The notes: generated by a model not told the origin, from the sequence alone. A DNA stretch of 64,000 nt from Cladorhizidae sp. MBARI D1340-BT2 (GCA_028752905.1 JAQNBH010000011.1:20724602-20788601); one strand, 5' to 3'. Shown: positions 13,401 through 27,055, counted from the first letter of the stretch. Translations and numbers: made by a program.

Positions 13401-14264
13401 TCAGATTCATGGCTTGCTACACACCAGAGTTCATGGCTTTATGCAAACCAAAGTTCATGGCTTGTTGCACACCAGAGTTCATGGCTTGATGCACAACAGA
13501 GTTCATGATTTGATGCACGCCAGAGTTCATGGCTTGATATACACCAGAGTTGTTCATGGCTTGATGCACACCATAGTTCATGGCTTGATGCACACCAAAG
13601 TTCATTGGCTTGATGCACACCAGAGTTCATGGCTTGACACACACCAGTGTTCATGGCTTAATACAGAGTTCATGAGACTGCTACACACCAGAGTTCATGA
13701 CTTGCTACACACCAGAGTTCATGTTTTGCTACACCACAGAATTAATAGCTTGATACAGACCAGTGTTCATATCTTGATATCCACCAGAGTTCATGGCTTG
13801 ATACACACCAGAGTGCATAGCTTGATATGGAGTTCATGGTTACTGACACCAGAATTCATGTCTTGATACACACCATAGTTCATGGCTTGATGCACACCAG
13901 AGTTCATAGAGTTCATCACTTGCTGCCCACCCGAAGTCATGGCTTGATGCACACCCGAGTTCATAGCTTGATGCACACCAGAGTTTATGGTTAGAAGCAC
14001 ACCCGAGTTCATGGCTTTATGCACACCAGAGTTCATGGCTTGATGCACACCAGAGTTCTTGGCATGATGCACACCAGAGTGCAAGGCTTGATACACACCA
14101 GAGTTCATAGTTCGATACACACCAGAATTCATGGCTTGATGCAAACCACAGTTCATAGAGTTCATCGCTTGCTGCACACCAGATTTCATGGCTTGATGCA
14201 CACCAGAGTTCATGTTTTACTACACCCCAGAGTTCATAGCTTGATACACACCTGATTTCATGGC
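10425..14264. repeat. Higher-order units 2-4, three consecutive 1,280-bp units (A, B, C types)
   Basis: Three units starting at 10,425, 11,705 and 12,985, each exactly 1,280 bp by landmark spacing. They fall into types by shared variants. The A type translates with FDSLIHIRV and GLKHARV. The B type carries LMHAKFHG and LIHIIVHRLLHSTV. The C type carries FHSLIHIRV and VHDLMHARV. Since 1,280 is not a multiple of three, no reading frame can continue from unit to unit, which argues against a coding role. Confidence 0.9.
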
Positions 14265-17254
14265 TTGATGCATGCCAAAGTTAATGGCTTGCTGCACGCC
14301 AGAGTTCATGGCTTGCTACACACCAGAGTTCATAGCTTCATACCCACCAGAGTTCTTGGCTTGATGCATGCCAAATTTCATGGCTTGAAGCATACCAGAG
14401 TTTATGGCTTGCTGCACACCAGAGTTCATGTCTTGCTACACACCAGATTTCATAGCTTGATACACATCATAGTTCATAGGTTGCTGCATTCCACTGTTCA
14501 TAGCTTGATGTACACATGTGTTCATGGCTTGATGCAAACTAGAGTTCATGGCTTGTTGCACACCCGAGTTCATGGCTTGATGCACACCAGAGTTAATGTC
14601 TTGCTACACACCAGATTTTATGGCTTGAAACACCAGAGTTCATGGCTTGATACATGCCAGAGTTCATGGCTTGCTGCACGTCAGATTCATGGCTTGCTAC
14701 ACACCAGAGTTCATGGCTTTATGCAAACTAAAGTTCATGGCTTGATGCACACCAGAGTTCATGGCTTGATGCACAACAGAGTTCATGGTTTGATGCACGC
14801 CAGAGTTCATGGCTTGCTATACACCAGACTTGTTCATGGCTTGATGCACACCATAGTTCATGGCTTGATGCACACCAGAGTTCATTGGTTGATGCAAACC
14901 AGAGTTCATGGCTTGACACACTCCAGAATTCATGGCATAAGACACCAGAGTTCATGGCTTGATACAGAGTTCATGACTGTTATACACCAGAGTGCATGTC
15001 TTGCTACACACCAGAGTTCATAGCTTGATACACAATGAGTTCATGCCTTGATGCACATCAGAGTTCATGTTTTACTCCAGTCCAGAGTTCATAGCTTGAT
15101 ACACACCTGAGTTCATGGCTTGATGCATGCCAAAGTTAATGGCTTGCTGCACGCCAGAGTTCATGGCTTGCTACACACCAGAGTTCATAGCTTCATACCC
15201 ACCAGAGTTCTTGGCTTGATGCACACCAAATTTCATGGCTTGAAGCATACCAGAGTTTATGGCTTGCTGCACACCAGAGTTCATGTCTTGCTACATATCA
15301 GATTTGATAGCTTGATACACATCAGAGTTCATAGGTTGCTGCATTCCAGTGTTCATAGCTTGATGTACACATGTGTTCATGGCTTGATGCAAACTAGAGT
15401 TCATGGCTTGTTGCACACCCGAGTTCATGGCTTGATGCACACCAGAGTTAATGTCTTGCTACATACCAGATTTCATGGCTTGAAACACCAGAGTTCATGG
15501 CTTGATACATGCCAGAGTTCATGGCTTGCTGCACGTCAGATTCATGGCTTGCTACACACCAGAGTTCATGGCTTTATGCAAACCAAAGTTCATGGCTTGA
15601 TGCACACCAGAGTTCATGGCTTGATGCACAACAGAGTTCATGGTTTGAAGCATGCCAGAGTTCATGGCTTGATATACACCAGAGTTGTTCATGGCTTGAT
15701 GCACACCTTAGTTCATGGCTTGATGCACACCAAAGTTCATTGGCTTGATGCACACCAGAGTTCATGGGTTGACACACACCAGTGTTCATGGCTTAATACA
15801 GAGTTCATGAGACTGCTACACACCAGAGTTCATGACTTGCTACACACCAGAGTTCATGTTTTGCTACACCACAGAATTAATAGCTTGATACAGACCAGTG
15901 TTCATATCTTGATATCCACCAGAGTTCATGGCTTGATACACACCAGAGTGCATAGCTTGATATGGAGTTCATGGTTACTGACACCAGAATTCATGTCTTG
16001 ATACACACCATAGTTCATGGCTTGATGCACACCAGAGTTCATAGAGTTCATCACTTGCTGCCCACCCGAAGTCATGGCTTGATGCACACCCGAGTTCATA
16101 GCTTGATGCACACCAGAGTTTATGGTTAGAAGCACACCCGAGTTCATGGCTTTATGCACACCAGAGTTCATGGCTTGATGCACACCAGAGTTCTTGGCAT
16201 GATGCACACCAGAGTGCAAGGCTTGATACACACCAGAGTTCATAGTTCGATACACACCAGAATTCATGGCTTGATGCAAACCACAGTTCATAGAGTTCAT
16301 CGCTTGCTGCACACCAGATTTCATGGCTTGATGCACACCAGAGTTCATGTTTTACTACACCCCAGAGTTCATAGCTTGATACACACCTGATTTCATGGCT
16401 TGATGCATGCCAAAGTTAATGGCTTGCTGCACGCCAGAGTTCATGGCTTGCTACACACCAGAGTTCATAGCTTCATACCCACCAGAGTTCTTGGCTTGAT
16501 GCACGCCAAATTTCATGGCTTGAAGCATACCAGAGTTTATGGCTTGCTGCACACCAGAGTTCATGTCTTGCTACACACCAGATTTCATAGCTTGATACAC
16601 ATCATAGTTCATAGGTTGCTGCATTCCACTGTTCATAGCTTGATGTACACATGTGTTCATGGCTTGATGCAAACTAGAGTTCATGGCTTGTTGCACACCC
16701 GAGTTCATGGCTTGATGCACACCAGAGTTAATGTCTTGCTACACACCAGATTTTATGGCTTGAAACACCAGAGTTCATGGCTTGATACATGCCAGAGTTC
16801 ATGGCTTGCTGCACGTCAGATTCATGGCTTGCTACACACCAGAGTTCATGGCTTTATGCAAACTAAAGTTCATGGCTTGATGCACACCAGAGTTCATGGC
16901 TTGATGCACAACAGAGTTCATGGTTTGATGCACGCCAGAGTTCATGGCTTGCTATACACCAGACTTGTTCATGGCTTGATGCACACCATAGTTCATGGCT
17001 TGATGCACACCAGAGTTCATTGGTTGATGCAAACCAGAGTTCATGGCTTGACACACTCCAGAATTCATGGCATAAGACACCAGAGTTCATGGCTTGATAC
17101 AGAGTTCATGACTGTTATACACCAGAGTGCATGTCTTGCTACACACCAGAGTTCATAGCTTGATACACAATGAGTTCATGCCTTGATGCACATCAGAGTT
17201 CATGTTTTACTCCAGTCCAGAGTTCATAGCTTGATACACACCTGAGTTCATGGC
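14265..17254. repeat. Higher-order units 5-7: 855, 1,280 and 855 bp
   Basis: Units start at 14,265 (B-type, 855 bp), 15,120 (A-type, 1,280 bp) and 16,400 (B-type, 855 bp). The 855-bp units begin as B-type. About 600 bp in, they switch to the tail seen at about 10,190-10,424, losing 425 bp. Units 5+6 and 7+8 form a tandem 2,135-bp repeat (14,265-16,399 and 16,400-18,534) that is nearly identical, which indicates a recent duplication. Confidence 0.88.
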
Positions 17255-20200
17255 TTGATGCATGCCAAAGTTAATGGCTTGCTGCACGCCAGAGTTCATG
17301 GCTTGCTACACACCAGAGTTCATAGCTTCATACCCACCAGAGTTCTTGGCTTGATGCACACCAAATTTCATGGCTTGAAGCATACCAGAGTTTATGGCTT
17401 GCTGCACACCAGAGTTCATGTCTTGCTACATATCAGATTTGATAGCTTGATACACATCAGAGTTCATAGGTTGCTGCATTCCAGTGTTCATAGCTTGATG
17501 TACACATGTGTTCATGGCTTGATGCAAACTAGAGTTCATGGCTTGTTGCACACCCGAGTTCATGGCTTGATGCACACCAGAGTTAATGTCTTGCTACATA
17601 CCAGATTTCATGGCTTGAAACACCAGAGTTCATGGCTTGATACATGCCAGAGTTCATGGCTTGCTGCACGTCAGATTCATGGCTTGCTACACACCAGAGT
17701 TCATGGCTTTATGCAAACCAAAGTTCATGGCTTGATGCACACCAGAGTTCATGGCTTGATGCACAACAGAGTTCATGGTTTGAAGCATGCCAGAGTTCAT
17801 GGCTTGATATACACCAGAGTTGTTCATGGCTTGATGCACACCTTAGTTCATGGCTTGATGCACACCAAAGTTCATTGGCTTGATGCACACCAGAGTTCAT
17901 GGCTTGACACACACCAGTGTTCATGGCTTAATACAGAGTTCATGAGACTGCTACACACCAGAGTTCATGACTTGCTACACACCAGAGTTCATGTTTTGCT
18001 ACACCACAGAATTAATAGCTTGATACAGACCAGTGTTCATATCTTGATATCCACCAGAGTTCATGGCTTGATACACACCAGAGTGCATAGCTTGATATGG
18101 AGTTCATGGTTACTGACACCAGAATTCATGTTTTGATACACACCTTAGTTCATGGCTTGATGCACACCAGAGTTCATAGAGTTCATCACTTGCTGCCCAC
18201 CCGAAGTCATGGCTTGATGCACACCCGAGTTCATAGCTTGATGCACACCAGAGTTTATGGTTAGAAGCACATCCGAGTTCATGGCTTTATGCACACCAGA
18301 GTTCATGGCTTGATGCACACCAGAGTTCTTGGCATGATGCACACCAGAGTGCAAGGCTTGATACACACCAGAGTTCATAGTTCGATACACACCAGAATTC
18401 ATGGCTTGATGCAAACCACAGTTCATAGAGTTCATCGCTTGCTGCACACCAGATTTCATGGCTTGATGCACACCAGAGTTCATGTTTTACTACACCCCAG
18501 AGTTCATAGCTTGATACACACCTGATTTCATGGCTTGATGCATGCCAAAGTTAATGGCTTGCTGCACGCCAGAGTTCATGGCTTGCTACACACCAGAGTT
18601 CATAGCTTCATACCCACCAGAGTTCTTGGCTTGATGCACGCCAAATTTCATGGCTTGAAGCATACCAGAGTTTATGGCTTGCTGCACACCAGAGTTCATG
18701 TCTTGCTACACACCAGATTTCATAGCTTGATACACATCATAGTTCATAGGTTGCTGCATTCCACTGTTCATAGCTTGATGTACACATGTGTTCATGGCTT
18801 GATGCAAACTAGAGTTCATGGCTTGTTGCACACCCGATTTCATGGCTTGATGCACACCAGAGTTAATGTCTTGCTACACACCAGATTTTATGGCTTGAAA
18901 CACCAGAGTTCATGGCTTGATACATGCCAGAGTTCATGGCTTGCTGCACGTCAGATTCATGGCTAGCTACACACCAGAGTTCATGGCTTTATGCAAACCA
19001 AAGTTCATGGCTTGATGCACACCAGAGTTCATGGCTTGATGCACAACAGAGTTCATGGTTTGATGCACGCCAGAGTTCATGGCTTGCTATACACCAGAGT
19101 TGTTCATGGCTTGATGCACACCATAGTTCATGGCTTGATGCACACCAAAGTTCATTGGCTTGATGCACACCAGAGTTCATGGCTTGAAACACACCAGTGT
19201 TCATGGCTTAATACAGAGTTCATGAGACTGCTACACACCAGAGTTCATGACTTGCTACACACCAGAGTTCATGTTTTGCTACACCACAGAATTAATAGCT
19301 TGATACAGACCAGAGTTCATATCTTGATATCTACCAGAGTTCAAGGCTTGATACACACCAGAGTGCATAGCTTGATATGGAGTTCATGGTTACTGACACC
19401 AGAATTCATGTCTTGATACACACCATAGTTCATGGCTTGATGCACACCAGAGTTCATAGAGTTCATCGCTTGCTGCCCACCCGAAGTCATGGCTTGATGC
19501 ACACCCGAGTTCATAGCTTGATGCACACCAGAGTTTATGGTTAGAAGCACACCCGAGTTCATGGCTTTATGCACACCAGACTTCATGGCTTGATGCACAC
19601 CAGAGTTCTTGGCATGATGCACACCAGAGTGCAAGGCTTGATACACACCAGAGTTCATAGTTCGATACACACCAGAATTCATGGCTTGATGCACACCACA
19701 GTTCATAGAGTTCATCGCTTGCTGCACACCAGATTTCATGGCTTGATGCACACCAGAGTTCATGTTTTACTACACCCCAGAGTTCATAGCTTGATACACA
19801 CCTGAGTTCATGGCTTGATGCATGCCAAAGTTAATGGCTTGCTGCACGCCAGAGTTCATGGCTTGCTACACACCAGAGTTCATAGCTTCATACCCACCAG
19901 AGTTCTTGGCTTGATGCACACCAAATTTCATGGCTTGAAGCATACCAGAGTTTATGGCTTGCTGCACACCAGAGTTCATGTCTTGCTACACACCAGATTT
20001 CATAGCTTGATACACATCAGAGTTCATAGGTTGCTGCATTCCAGTGTTCATAGCTTGATGTACACATGTGTTCATGGCTTGATGCAAACTAGAGTTCATG
20101 GCTTGTTGCACACCCGAGTTCATGGCTTGATGCACACCAGAGTTAATGTCTTGCTACACACCAGATTTCATGGCTTGAAACACCAGAGTTCATGGCTTGA

Positions 20201-21093
20201 TACATGCCAGAGTTCATGGCTTGCTGCACGTCAGATTCATGGCTTGCTACACACCAGAGTTCATGGCTTTATGCAAACCAAAGTTCATGGCTTGATGCAC
20301 ACCAGAGTTCATGGCTTGATGCACAACAGAGTTCATGATTTGATGCACGCCAGAGTTCATGGCTTGATATACACCAGAGTTGTTCATGGCTTGATGCACA
20401 CCATAGTTCATGGCTTGATGCACACCAAAGTTCATTGGCTTGATGCACACCAGAGTTCATGGCTTGACACACACCAGTGTTCATGGCTTAATACAGAGTT
20501 CATGAGACTGCTACACACCAGAGTTCATGACTTGCTACACACCAGAGTTCATGTTTTGCTACACCACAGAATTAATAGCTTGTACAGACCAGTGTTCATA
20601 TCTTGATATCCACCAGAGTTCATGGCTTGATACACACCAGAGTGCATAGCTTGATATGGAGTTCATGGTTACTGACACCAGAATTCATGTCTTGATACAC
20701 ACCATAGTTCATGGCTTGATGCACACCAGAGTTCATAGAGTTCATCACTTGCTGCCCACCCGAAGTCATGGCTTGATGCACACCCGAGTTCATAGCTTGA
20801 TGCACACCAGAGTTTATGGTTAGAAGCACACCCGAGTTCATGGCTTTATGCACACCAGAGTTCATGGCTTGATGCACACCAGAGTTCTTGGCATGATGCA
20901 CACCAGAGTGCAAGGCTTGATACACACCAGAGTTCATAGTTCGATACACACCAGAATTCATGGCTTGATGCAAACCACAGTTCATAGAGTTCATCGCTTG
21001 CTGCACACCAGATTTCATGGCTTGATGCACACCAGAGTTCATGTTTTACTACACCCCAGAGTTCATAGCTTGATACACACCTGATTTCATGGC
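17255..21093. repeat. Higher-order units 8-10 (A, B, C types)
   Basis: Units start at 17,255, 18,535 and 19,815 with lengths 1,280, 1,280 and 1,279 bp. They repeat units 2-4 at a fixed distance of 6,830 bp, down to private variants such as the ATCCGAGTT change at 11,440 and 18,270. A single-base deletion near 20,582 (TTGTACAGACC for TTGATACAGACC) makes unit 10 one base short and reduces later offsets to 6,829. Confidence 0.9.
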
Positions 21094-22373
21094 TTGATGC
21101 ATGCCAAAGTTAATGGCTTGCTGCACGCCAGAGTTCATGGCTTGCTACACACCAGAGTTCATAGCTTCATACCCACCAGAGTTCTTGGCTTGATGCACGC
21201 CAAATTTCATGGCTTGAAGCATACCAGAGTTTATGGCTTGCTGCACACCAGAGTTCATGTCTTGCTACACACCAGATTTCATAGCTTGATACACATCATA
21301 GTTCATAGGTTGCTGCATTCCACTGTTCATAGCTTGATGTACACATGTGTTCATAGCTTGATGCAAACTAGAGTTCATGGCTTGTTGCACACCCGAGTTC
21401 ATGGCTTGATGCACACCAGAGTTAATGTCTTGCTACACACCAGATTTTATGGCTTGAAACACCAGAGTTCATGGCTTGATACATGCCAGAGTTCATGGCT
21501 TGCTGCACGTCAGATTCATGGCTTGCTACACACCAGAGTTCATGGCTTTATGCAAACTAAAGTTCATGGCTTGATGCACACCAGAGTTCATGGCTTGATG
21601 CACAACAGAGTTCATGGTTTGATGCACGCCAGAGTTCATGGCTTGCTATACACCAGACTTGTTCATGGCTTGATGCACACCATAGTTCATGGCTTGATGC
21701 ACACCAAAGTTCATTGGCTTGATGCACACCAGAGTTCATGGCTTGAAACACACCAGTGTTCATGGCTTAATACAGAGTTCATGAGACTGCTACACACCAG
21801 AGTTCATGACTTGCTACACACCAGAGTTCATGTTTTGCTACACCACAGAATTAATAGCTTGATACAGACCAGAGTTCATATCTTGATATCTACCAGAGTT
21901 CAAGGCTTGATACACACCAGAGTGCATAGCTTGATATGGAGTTCATGGTTACTGACACCAGAATTCATGTCTTGATACACACCATAGTTCATGGCTTGAT
22001 GCACACCAGAGTTCATAGAGTTCATCGCTTGCTGCCCACCCGAAGTCATGGCTTGATGCACACCCGAGTTCATAGCTTGATGCACACCAGAGTTTATGGT
22101 TAGAAGCACACCCGAGTTCATGGCTTTATGCACACCAGAGTTCATGGCTTGATGCACACCAGAGTTCTTGGCATGATGCACACCAGAGTGCAAGGCTTGA
22201 TACACACCAGAGTTCATAGTTCGATACACACCAGAATTCATGGCTTGATGCACACCACAGTTCATAGAGTTCATCGCTTGCTGCACACCAGATTTCATGG
22301 CTTGATGCACACCAGAGTTCATGTTTTACTACACCCCAGAGTTCATAGCTTGATACACACCTGAGTTCATGGC
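21094..22373. repeat. Higher-order unit 11 (B type, 1,280 bp)
   Basis: It is collinear with the short unit 5 for the first 600 bp (including the shared CAGACTTGTTCATGG variant) but then continues as a full-length B unit like units 3 and 9. This makes it a recombinant between short and full B types, or the full-length parent of the short form. Confidence 0.85.
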
Positions 22374-24783
22374 TTGATGCATGCCAAAGTTAATGGCTTG
22401 CTGCACGCCAGAGTTCATGGCTTGCTACACACCAGAGTTCATAGCTTCATACCCACCAGAGTTCTTGGCTTGATGCACACCAAATTTCATGGCTTGAAGC
22501 ATACCAGAGTTTATGGCTTGCTGCACACCAGAGTTCATGTCTTGCTACACACCAGATTTCATAGCTTGATACACATCAGAGTTCATAGGTTGCTGCATTC
22601 CAGTGTTCATAGCTTGATGTACACATGTGTTCATGGCTTGATGCAAACTAGAGTTCATGGCTTGTTGCACACCCGAGTTCATGGCTTGATGCACACCAGA
22701 GTTAATGTCTTGCTACACACCAGATTTCATGGCTTGAAACACCAGAGTTCATGGCTTGATACATGCCAGAGTTCATGGCTTGCTGCACGTCAGATTCATG
22801 GCTTGCTACACACCAGAGTTCATGGCTTTATGCAAACCAAAGTTCATGGCTTGATGCACACCAGAGTTCATGGCTTGATGCACAACAGAGTTCATGATTT
22901 GATGCAGGCCAGAGTTCATGGCTTGATATACACCAGAGTTGTTCATGGCTTGATGCACACCATAGTTCATGGCTTGATGCACACCAAAGTTCATTGGCTT
23001 GATGCACACCAGAGTTCATGGCTTGACACACACCAGTGTTCATGGCTTAATACAGAGTTCATGAGACTGCTACACACCAGAGTTCATGACTTGCTACACA
23101 CCAGAGTTCATGTTTTGCTACACCACAGAATTAATAGCTTGATACAGACCAGAGTTCATATCTTGATATCCACCAGAGTTCATGGCTTGATACACACCAG
23201 AGTGCATAGCTTGATATGGAGTTCATGGTTACTGACACCAGAATTCATGTCTTGATACACACCATAGTTCATGGCTTGATGCACACCAGAGTTCATAGAG
23301 TTCATCGCTTGCTGCCCACCCGAAGTCATGGCTTGATGCACACCCAAGTTCATAGCTTGATGCACACCAGAGTTTATGGTTAGAAGCACACCCGAGTTCA
23401 TGGCTTTATGCACACCAGAGTTCATGGCTTGATGCACACCAGAGTTCTTGGCATGATGCACACCAGAGTGCAAGGCTTGATACACACCAGAGTTCATAGT
23501 TTGATACACACCAGAATTCATGGCTTGATGCACATCACAGTTCATAGAGTTCATCGCTTGCTGCACACCAGATTTCATGGCTTGATGCACACCAGAGTTC
23601 ATGGATTGATGCACACCAGAGTTAATAGCGTGATACAGACCAGAGTTCATGGCTGGATATACACCAGAGTTCATGGCTTGACACACACCAGAGTTCATGG
23701 CTTGAAACAGAGTTCATGATTGATACACACCAGAGTTCATTTCTTGTTACACACCAGAGTTCATAGCTTGATACACACCAGAGTTTATCGCTTGATGCAT
23801 GCCAGAGTTCAAGGCTTGCTGCACGTCAGAGTTCATGGCTTGATGCACACCAAAGTTCATGGCTTGATGCACACCAGAATTCATGGCTTGATGCACACCA
23901 GAGTTCAGGGGTTGATGCATGCCAGAGTTCATGGCTTGATGTACACCAGAGTTGATCATGGCTTGATGCACACCATAGTTCATGGCTTGATGCACACCAG
24001 AGTTCATGGCTTGACAAATACCAGAGTTCATGGCTTGAGACACCAGAGTTTATGGCATGTAACAGAGTTCGTGACTGCTACACACCAGAGTTTATGTCTT
24101 GCTACACACCAGAGTTCATGTTTTGCTAAACCCCAGAGTTCATAGCTCGATACATACCAGAGTTCATGTCTTGCTACATACCAGAGTTAATAGCTTGATA
24201 CATACCAGTGTTCATGGCTTGATGCACACCAAATATTATGGCTTGACACACACCAGTGTTCATGGCTTGATACACCATAGTTCATGGCTTGATAAAGATT
24301 TCATGGCTGCTACAGACCAGAGTTCATGTCTTGTTACACACAAGAGTTCATAGCTTGATACACACCAGAGTATATGGCTTGATGCATGCCAGAGTTCATG
24401 GCTTGCTGCAAGTCAGAGTTCATGGCTTGCTACACACCAGAGTTCTTGGCTTGATACCCACCAGAATTCATGGCATGATGCACACCTAAGTTCACGGCTT
24501 GATGCACACCAGAGTTCATTATTGATGCACACCAGAGTTCATGGGTTGATGCACACCAGCTTGATGTGCAACAGAGTTCATGGCTTGATGCACACTTTAT
24601 TTCATGGCTTGATGCACACCAGAGTTCATGGCTTGACACACACCAGAGTTCATGGCTTGAGACAACAGCTTGATACAGAGGTCATGACTGCTACACACCA
24701 GAGTTCATTTCTTGCTACACACCAGAGTTCATGTTTTACTACACCCCAGAGTTCATAGCTTGATACACACCTGAGTTCATGGC
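22374..24783. repeat. Higher-order unit 12, composite of about 2.4 kb
   Basis: This starts as a C-type unit (22,374 to about 23,600). It then runs into about 1.1 kb of monomers resembling the irregular leader (for example the TACATACCAGAGTTAATAGC and CAGCTTGATGTGCAAC stretches similar to 5.7-6.2 kb). This more diverse block has no counterpart in copy 2 of the array. Confidence 0.75.
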
Positions 24784-25882
24784 TTGATGCATGCCAAAGT
24801 TAATGGTTTGCTGCACGCCAGAGTTCATGGCTTGCTACACACCAGAGTTCATAGCTTCATACCCACCAGAGTTCTTGGCTTGATGCACACCAAATTTCAT
24901 GGCTTGAAGCATACCAGAGTTTATGGCTTGCTGCACACCAGAGTTCATGTCTTACTACACACCAGATTTCATAGCTTAATACACATCAGAGTTCATAGCT
25001 TGCTGCATTCCGGTGTTCATAGCTTGATGTACACATGTGTTCATGGCTTGATGCATACCAGAGTTCATGGCTTGGTACACACAAGAGTACATGGCTTAAC
25101 ACACCAGGGTTCATGGTTTGCTGCACACCAGAGTTCATGGCTTGATACAGAGTTCATGACTGCTACACACCAGAATGCATAGCTTGATACACACCAGAGT
25201 TAATGGCTTGATGTACACCAGAGTTGTTCATGGCTTGATGCATACCATAGTTCATGGCTTGATGCACACCAGAGTTCATGGCTTGACAAACACCAGAGTT
25301 CATGGCTTGAGACACCAGAGTTTATGGCATGATACAGAGTTCGTGACTGCTACACACCAGAGTTCATGTCTTGCTACACACCAGAGTTCATGTTTTGCTA
25401 CACCCCAGAGTTCATAGCTCGATACATACCAGAGTTCATGTCTTGCTACATACCAGAATTAATAGCTTGATACAGACCAGAGTTCATATCTTGATATCCA
25501 CCAGAGTTCATGGCTTGATACACACCAGAGTGCATAGCTTGATATGGAGTTCATGGTTACTGACACCAGAATTCATGTCTTGATACACACCATAGTTCAT
25601 GGCTTGATGCACATCAGAGTTCATAGAGTTCATCGCTTGCTGCCCACCCGAAGTCATGGCTTGATGCACACCCAAGTTCATAGCTTGATGCACACCAGAG
25701 TTTATGGTTAGAAGCACACCCGAGTTCATGGCTTTATGCACACCAGAGTTCATGGCTTGATGCACACCAGAGTTCTTGGCATGATGCACACCAGAGTGCA
25801 AGGCTTGATACACACCAGAGTTCATAGTTCGATACACACCAGAATTCATGGCTTGATGCACATCACAGTTCATAGAGTTCAT
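24784..25882. repeat. Terminal unit of array 1 and array boundary
   Basis: The last landmark unit, about 1.1 kb, ends with CAGTTCATAGAGTTCAT and then passes without transition into single-copy-like sequence at about 25,883. From about 24,831 to 25,664 it matches 63,167-64,000 at a constant spacing of 38,336 bp, so both arrays share this right-hand end. Confidence 0.85.
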
Positions 25883-26098
25883 TTGTAATCTGATGTCTGG
25901 TCATTTAGTGTAAATTAATTAATAAATTTTGTCAAGGCATATAAGTTGAAAGGAGATCACGACTCTCAAACAAGCTCTGTGTGAAAATTTCTCTGCTATT
26001 GCTTTGGGATCATTCTCGTTCAGAGTTGGAAACTTCTGGCTTTACCTACCATCGAAGACGTGGTTCAGAGAAGTGTCCTTCAGTTGACTTAATAATCA

Positions 26099-27049
26099 AT
26101 GATACTTTATCTGCCTTTTAAGCTTGACTCCTCTGAACAAATTCCGCCAATTAACTGTGAAGCTATAGAGCTGCTGAAGCTCCCTCCCATGGCTACTGAT
26201 TTACCTGCAGCCACTGTACAAGAATCAAACTTGTGTATTAGGGACTTGCAATCCAATATGGAGGTTACTAACAATCAAGTTAGAGACATGCAAGTTAATC
26301 TCAGCAAACTTACATCCATTCTGTCAACTCAGACTTCTAGTCTTAGAGACTTGAAAGATTCAATTAATAGTCGTGTTCAGGAAATTTCTATTTCATTGAG
26401 TGATAAGATCTCTTCCTCTCTGAATAACTTGTCTTCTGATCTTACATCTATTAAGGATCAAGTTTCTTCTTCACATGAGAACAGGACTTCTCCCAGAGTT
26501 CATGCTACAGTTGCTGCCCCATCACATCAATCAATAAATCAGGTACATAGAAGTGCCAATGTCATATTTTTGGGCATTCCAGAACAGAACCTTCTGGACA
26601 CTCATGCCTTGGTTGATGAGATTTGTGTTTATCTCGATGGTAAGGATTTATTTAGGCTAGGCAAGCATGTTCATCGTAGTGATGGCGATGATAATGTTTG
26701 CCCAAGACCTGACCTCGTGCAAAAGATTAATCTTAATCTCCAAACAGAAACTCAAAGGGTTGAAGTTAAGTACAATCTTTGTTCGCCCAGATCTTTCACC
26801 AGATCTTTCACCACAAGAAAGAGCAGCAAGGAGACCTAAAAATATCCCACTTAATGCAGCACTTTCTCTAGTGCATGACTCTGCAAACATGGGAAACTCT
26901 CGTGTGATTCTTTATCAGATGCTTTACTTTTCCCCTAGTCCTACACATAATAGTGCCTTATCTACCACTCTGTTCTCTTCTCAACCTACCCAATATAGTG
27001 GTCCTATTACTGACTCTGCTACTGTTACCATCCCTGTTACCAATGACTA
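26099..27049 (+). pseudogene. LINE ORF1 remnant (coiled-coil nucleic-acid-binding protein)
   Basis: The first open frame (26,099-26,839, 246 codons) has a heptad-rich, coiled-coil-like segment at about residues 55-135. A segment with ANVIFLGIPE and RLGK follows, as in the RRM domain of L1-type ORF1 proteins. The expected downstream motif (FVRPDLSPQERAARR) lies in another frame (26,667-27,050), so a frameshift falls near 26,785. A 12-bp tandem duplication AGATCTTTCACC occurs at 26,789-26,812 beside it. The protein would act as the RNA-binding chaperone of the retrotransposon particle. The ATG at 26,099 is the first in the open frame; the true start may be upstream. Confidence 0.7.
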
Positions 27050-27055
27050 ACTCAC

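Larger units (their letters stand above)
5167..25882. repeat. 24-bp satellite array 1 (about 20.7 kb) with higher-order structure
   Basis: Nearly the whole interval is head-to-tail copies of a 24-bp unit around GTTCATGGCTTGATGCACAC + CAGA. Common variants are TTGATACACACC, TTGCTACACACC, TTGCTGCACACC and TTGATGCATGCC, with occasional truncated units such as GATACAGAGTTCATGA that shift phase. The unit is 8 codons long and lacks stops in four of the six frames (MHTRVHGL and AHQSSWLD on plus; QAMNSGVH and SHELWCAS on minus). Long open frames of up to 293 codons are therefore a by-product of the period. The array starts irregular, becomes a higher-order repeat from about 8.6 kb, and ends abruptly against the LINE. 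Confidence 0.97.

Noticed and set aside
8613..23255. Repeated open frames of 252-293 codons in the satellite (MHTRVHGL repeats), read as a protein family
   Set aside because: The 24-bp period is a multiple of three and stop-free in four frames on both strands; 1,280-bp units change frame; no splice or start context. Best explained as satellite DNA.
5167..25882. CRISPR-like array
   Set aside because: Units are head-to-tail without spacers, and the context is eukaryotic.
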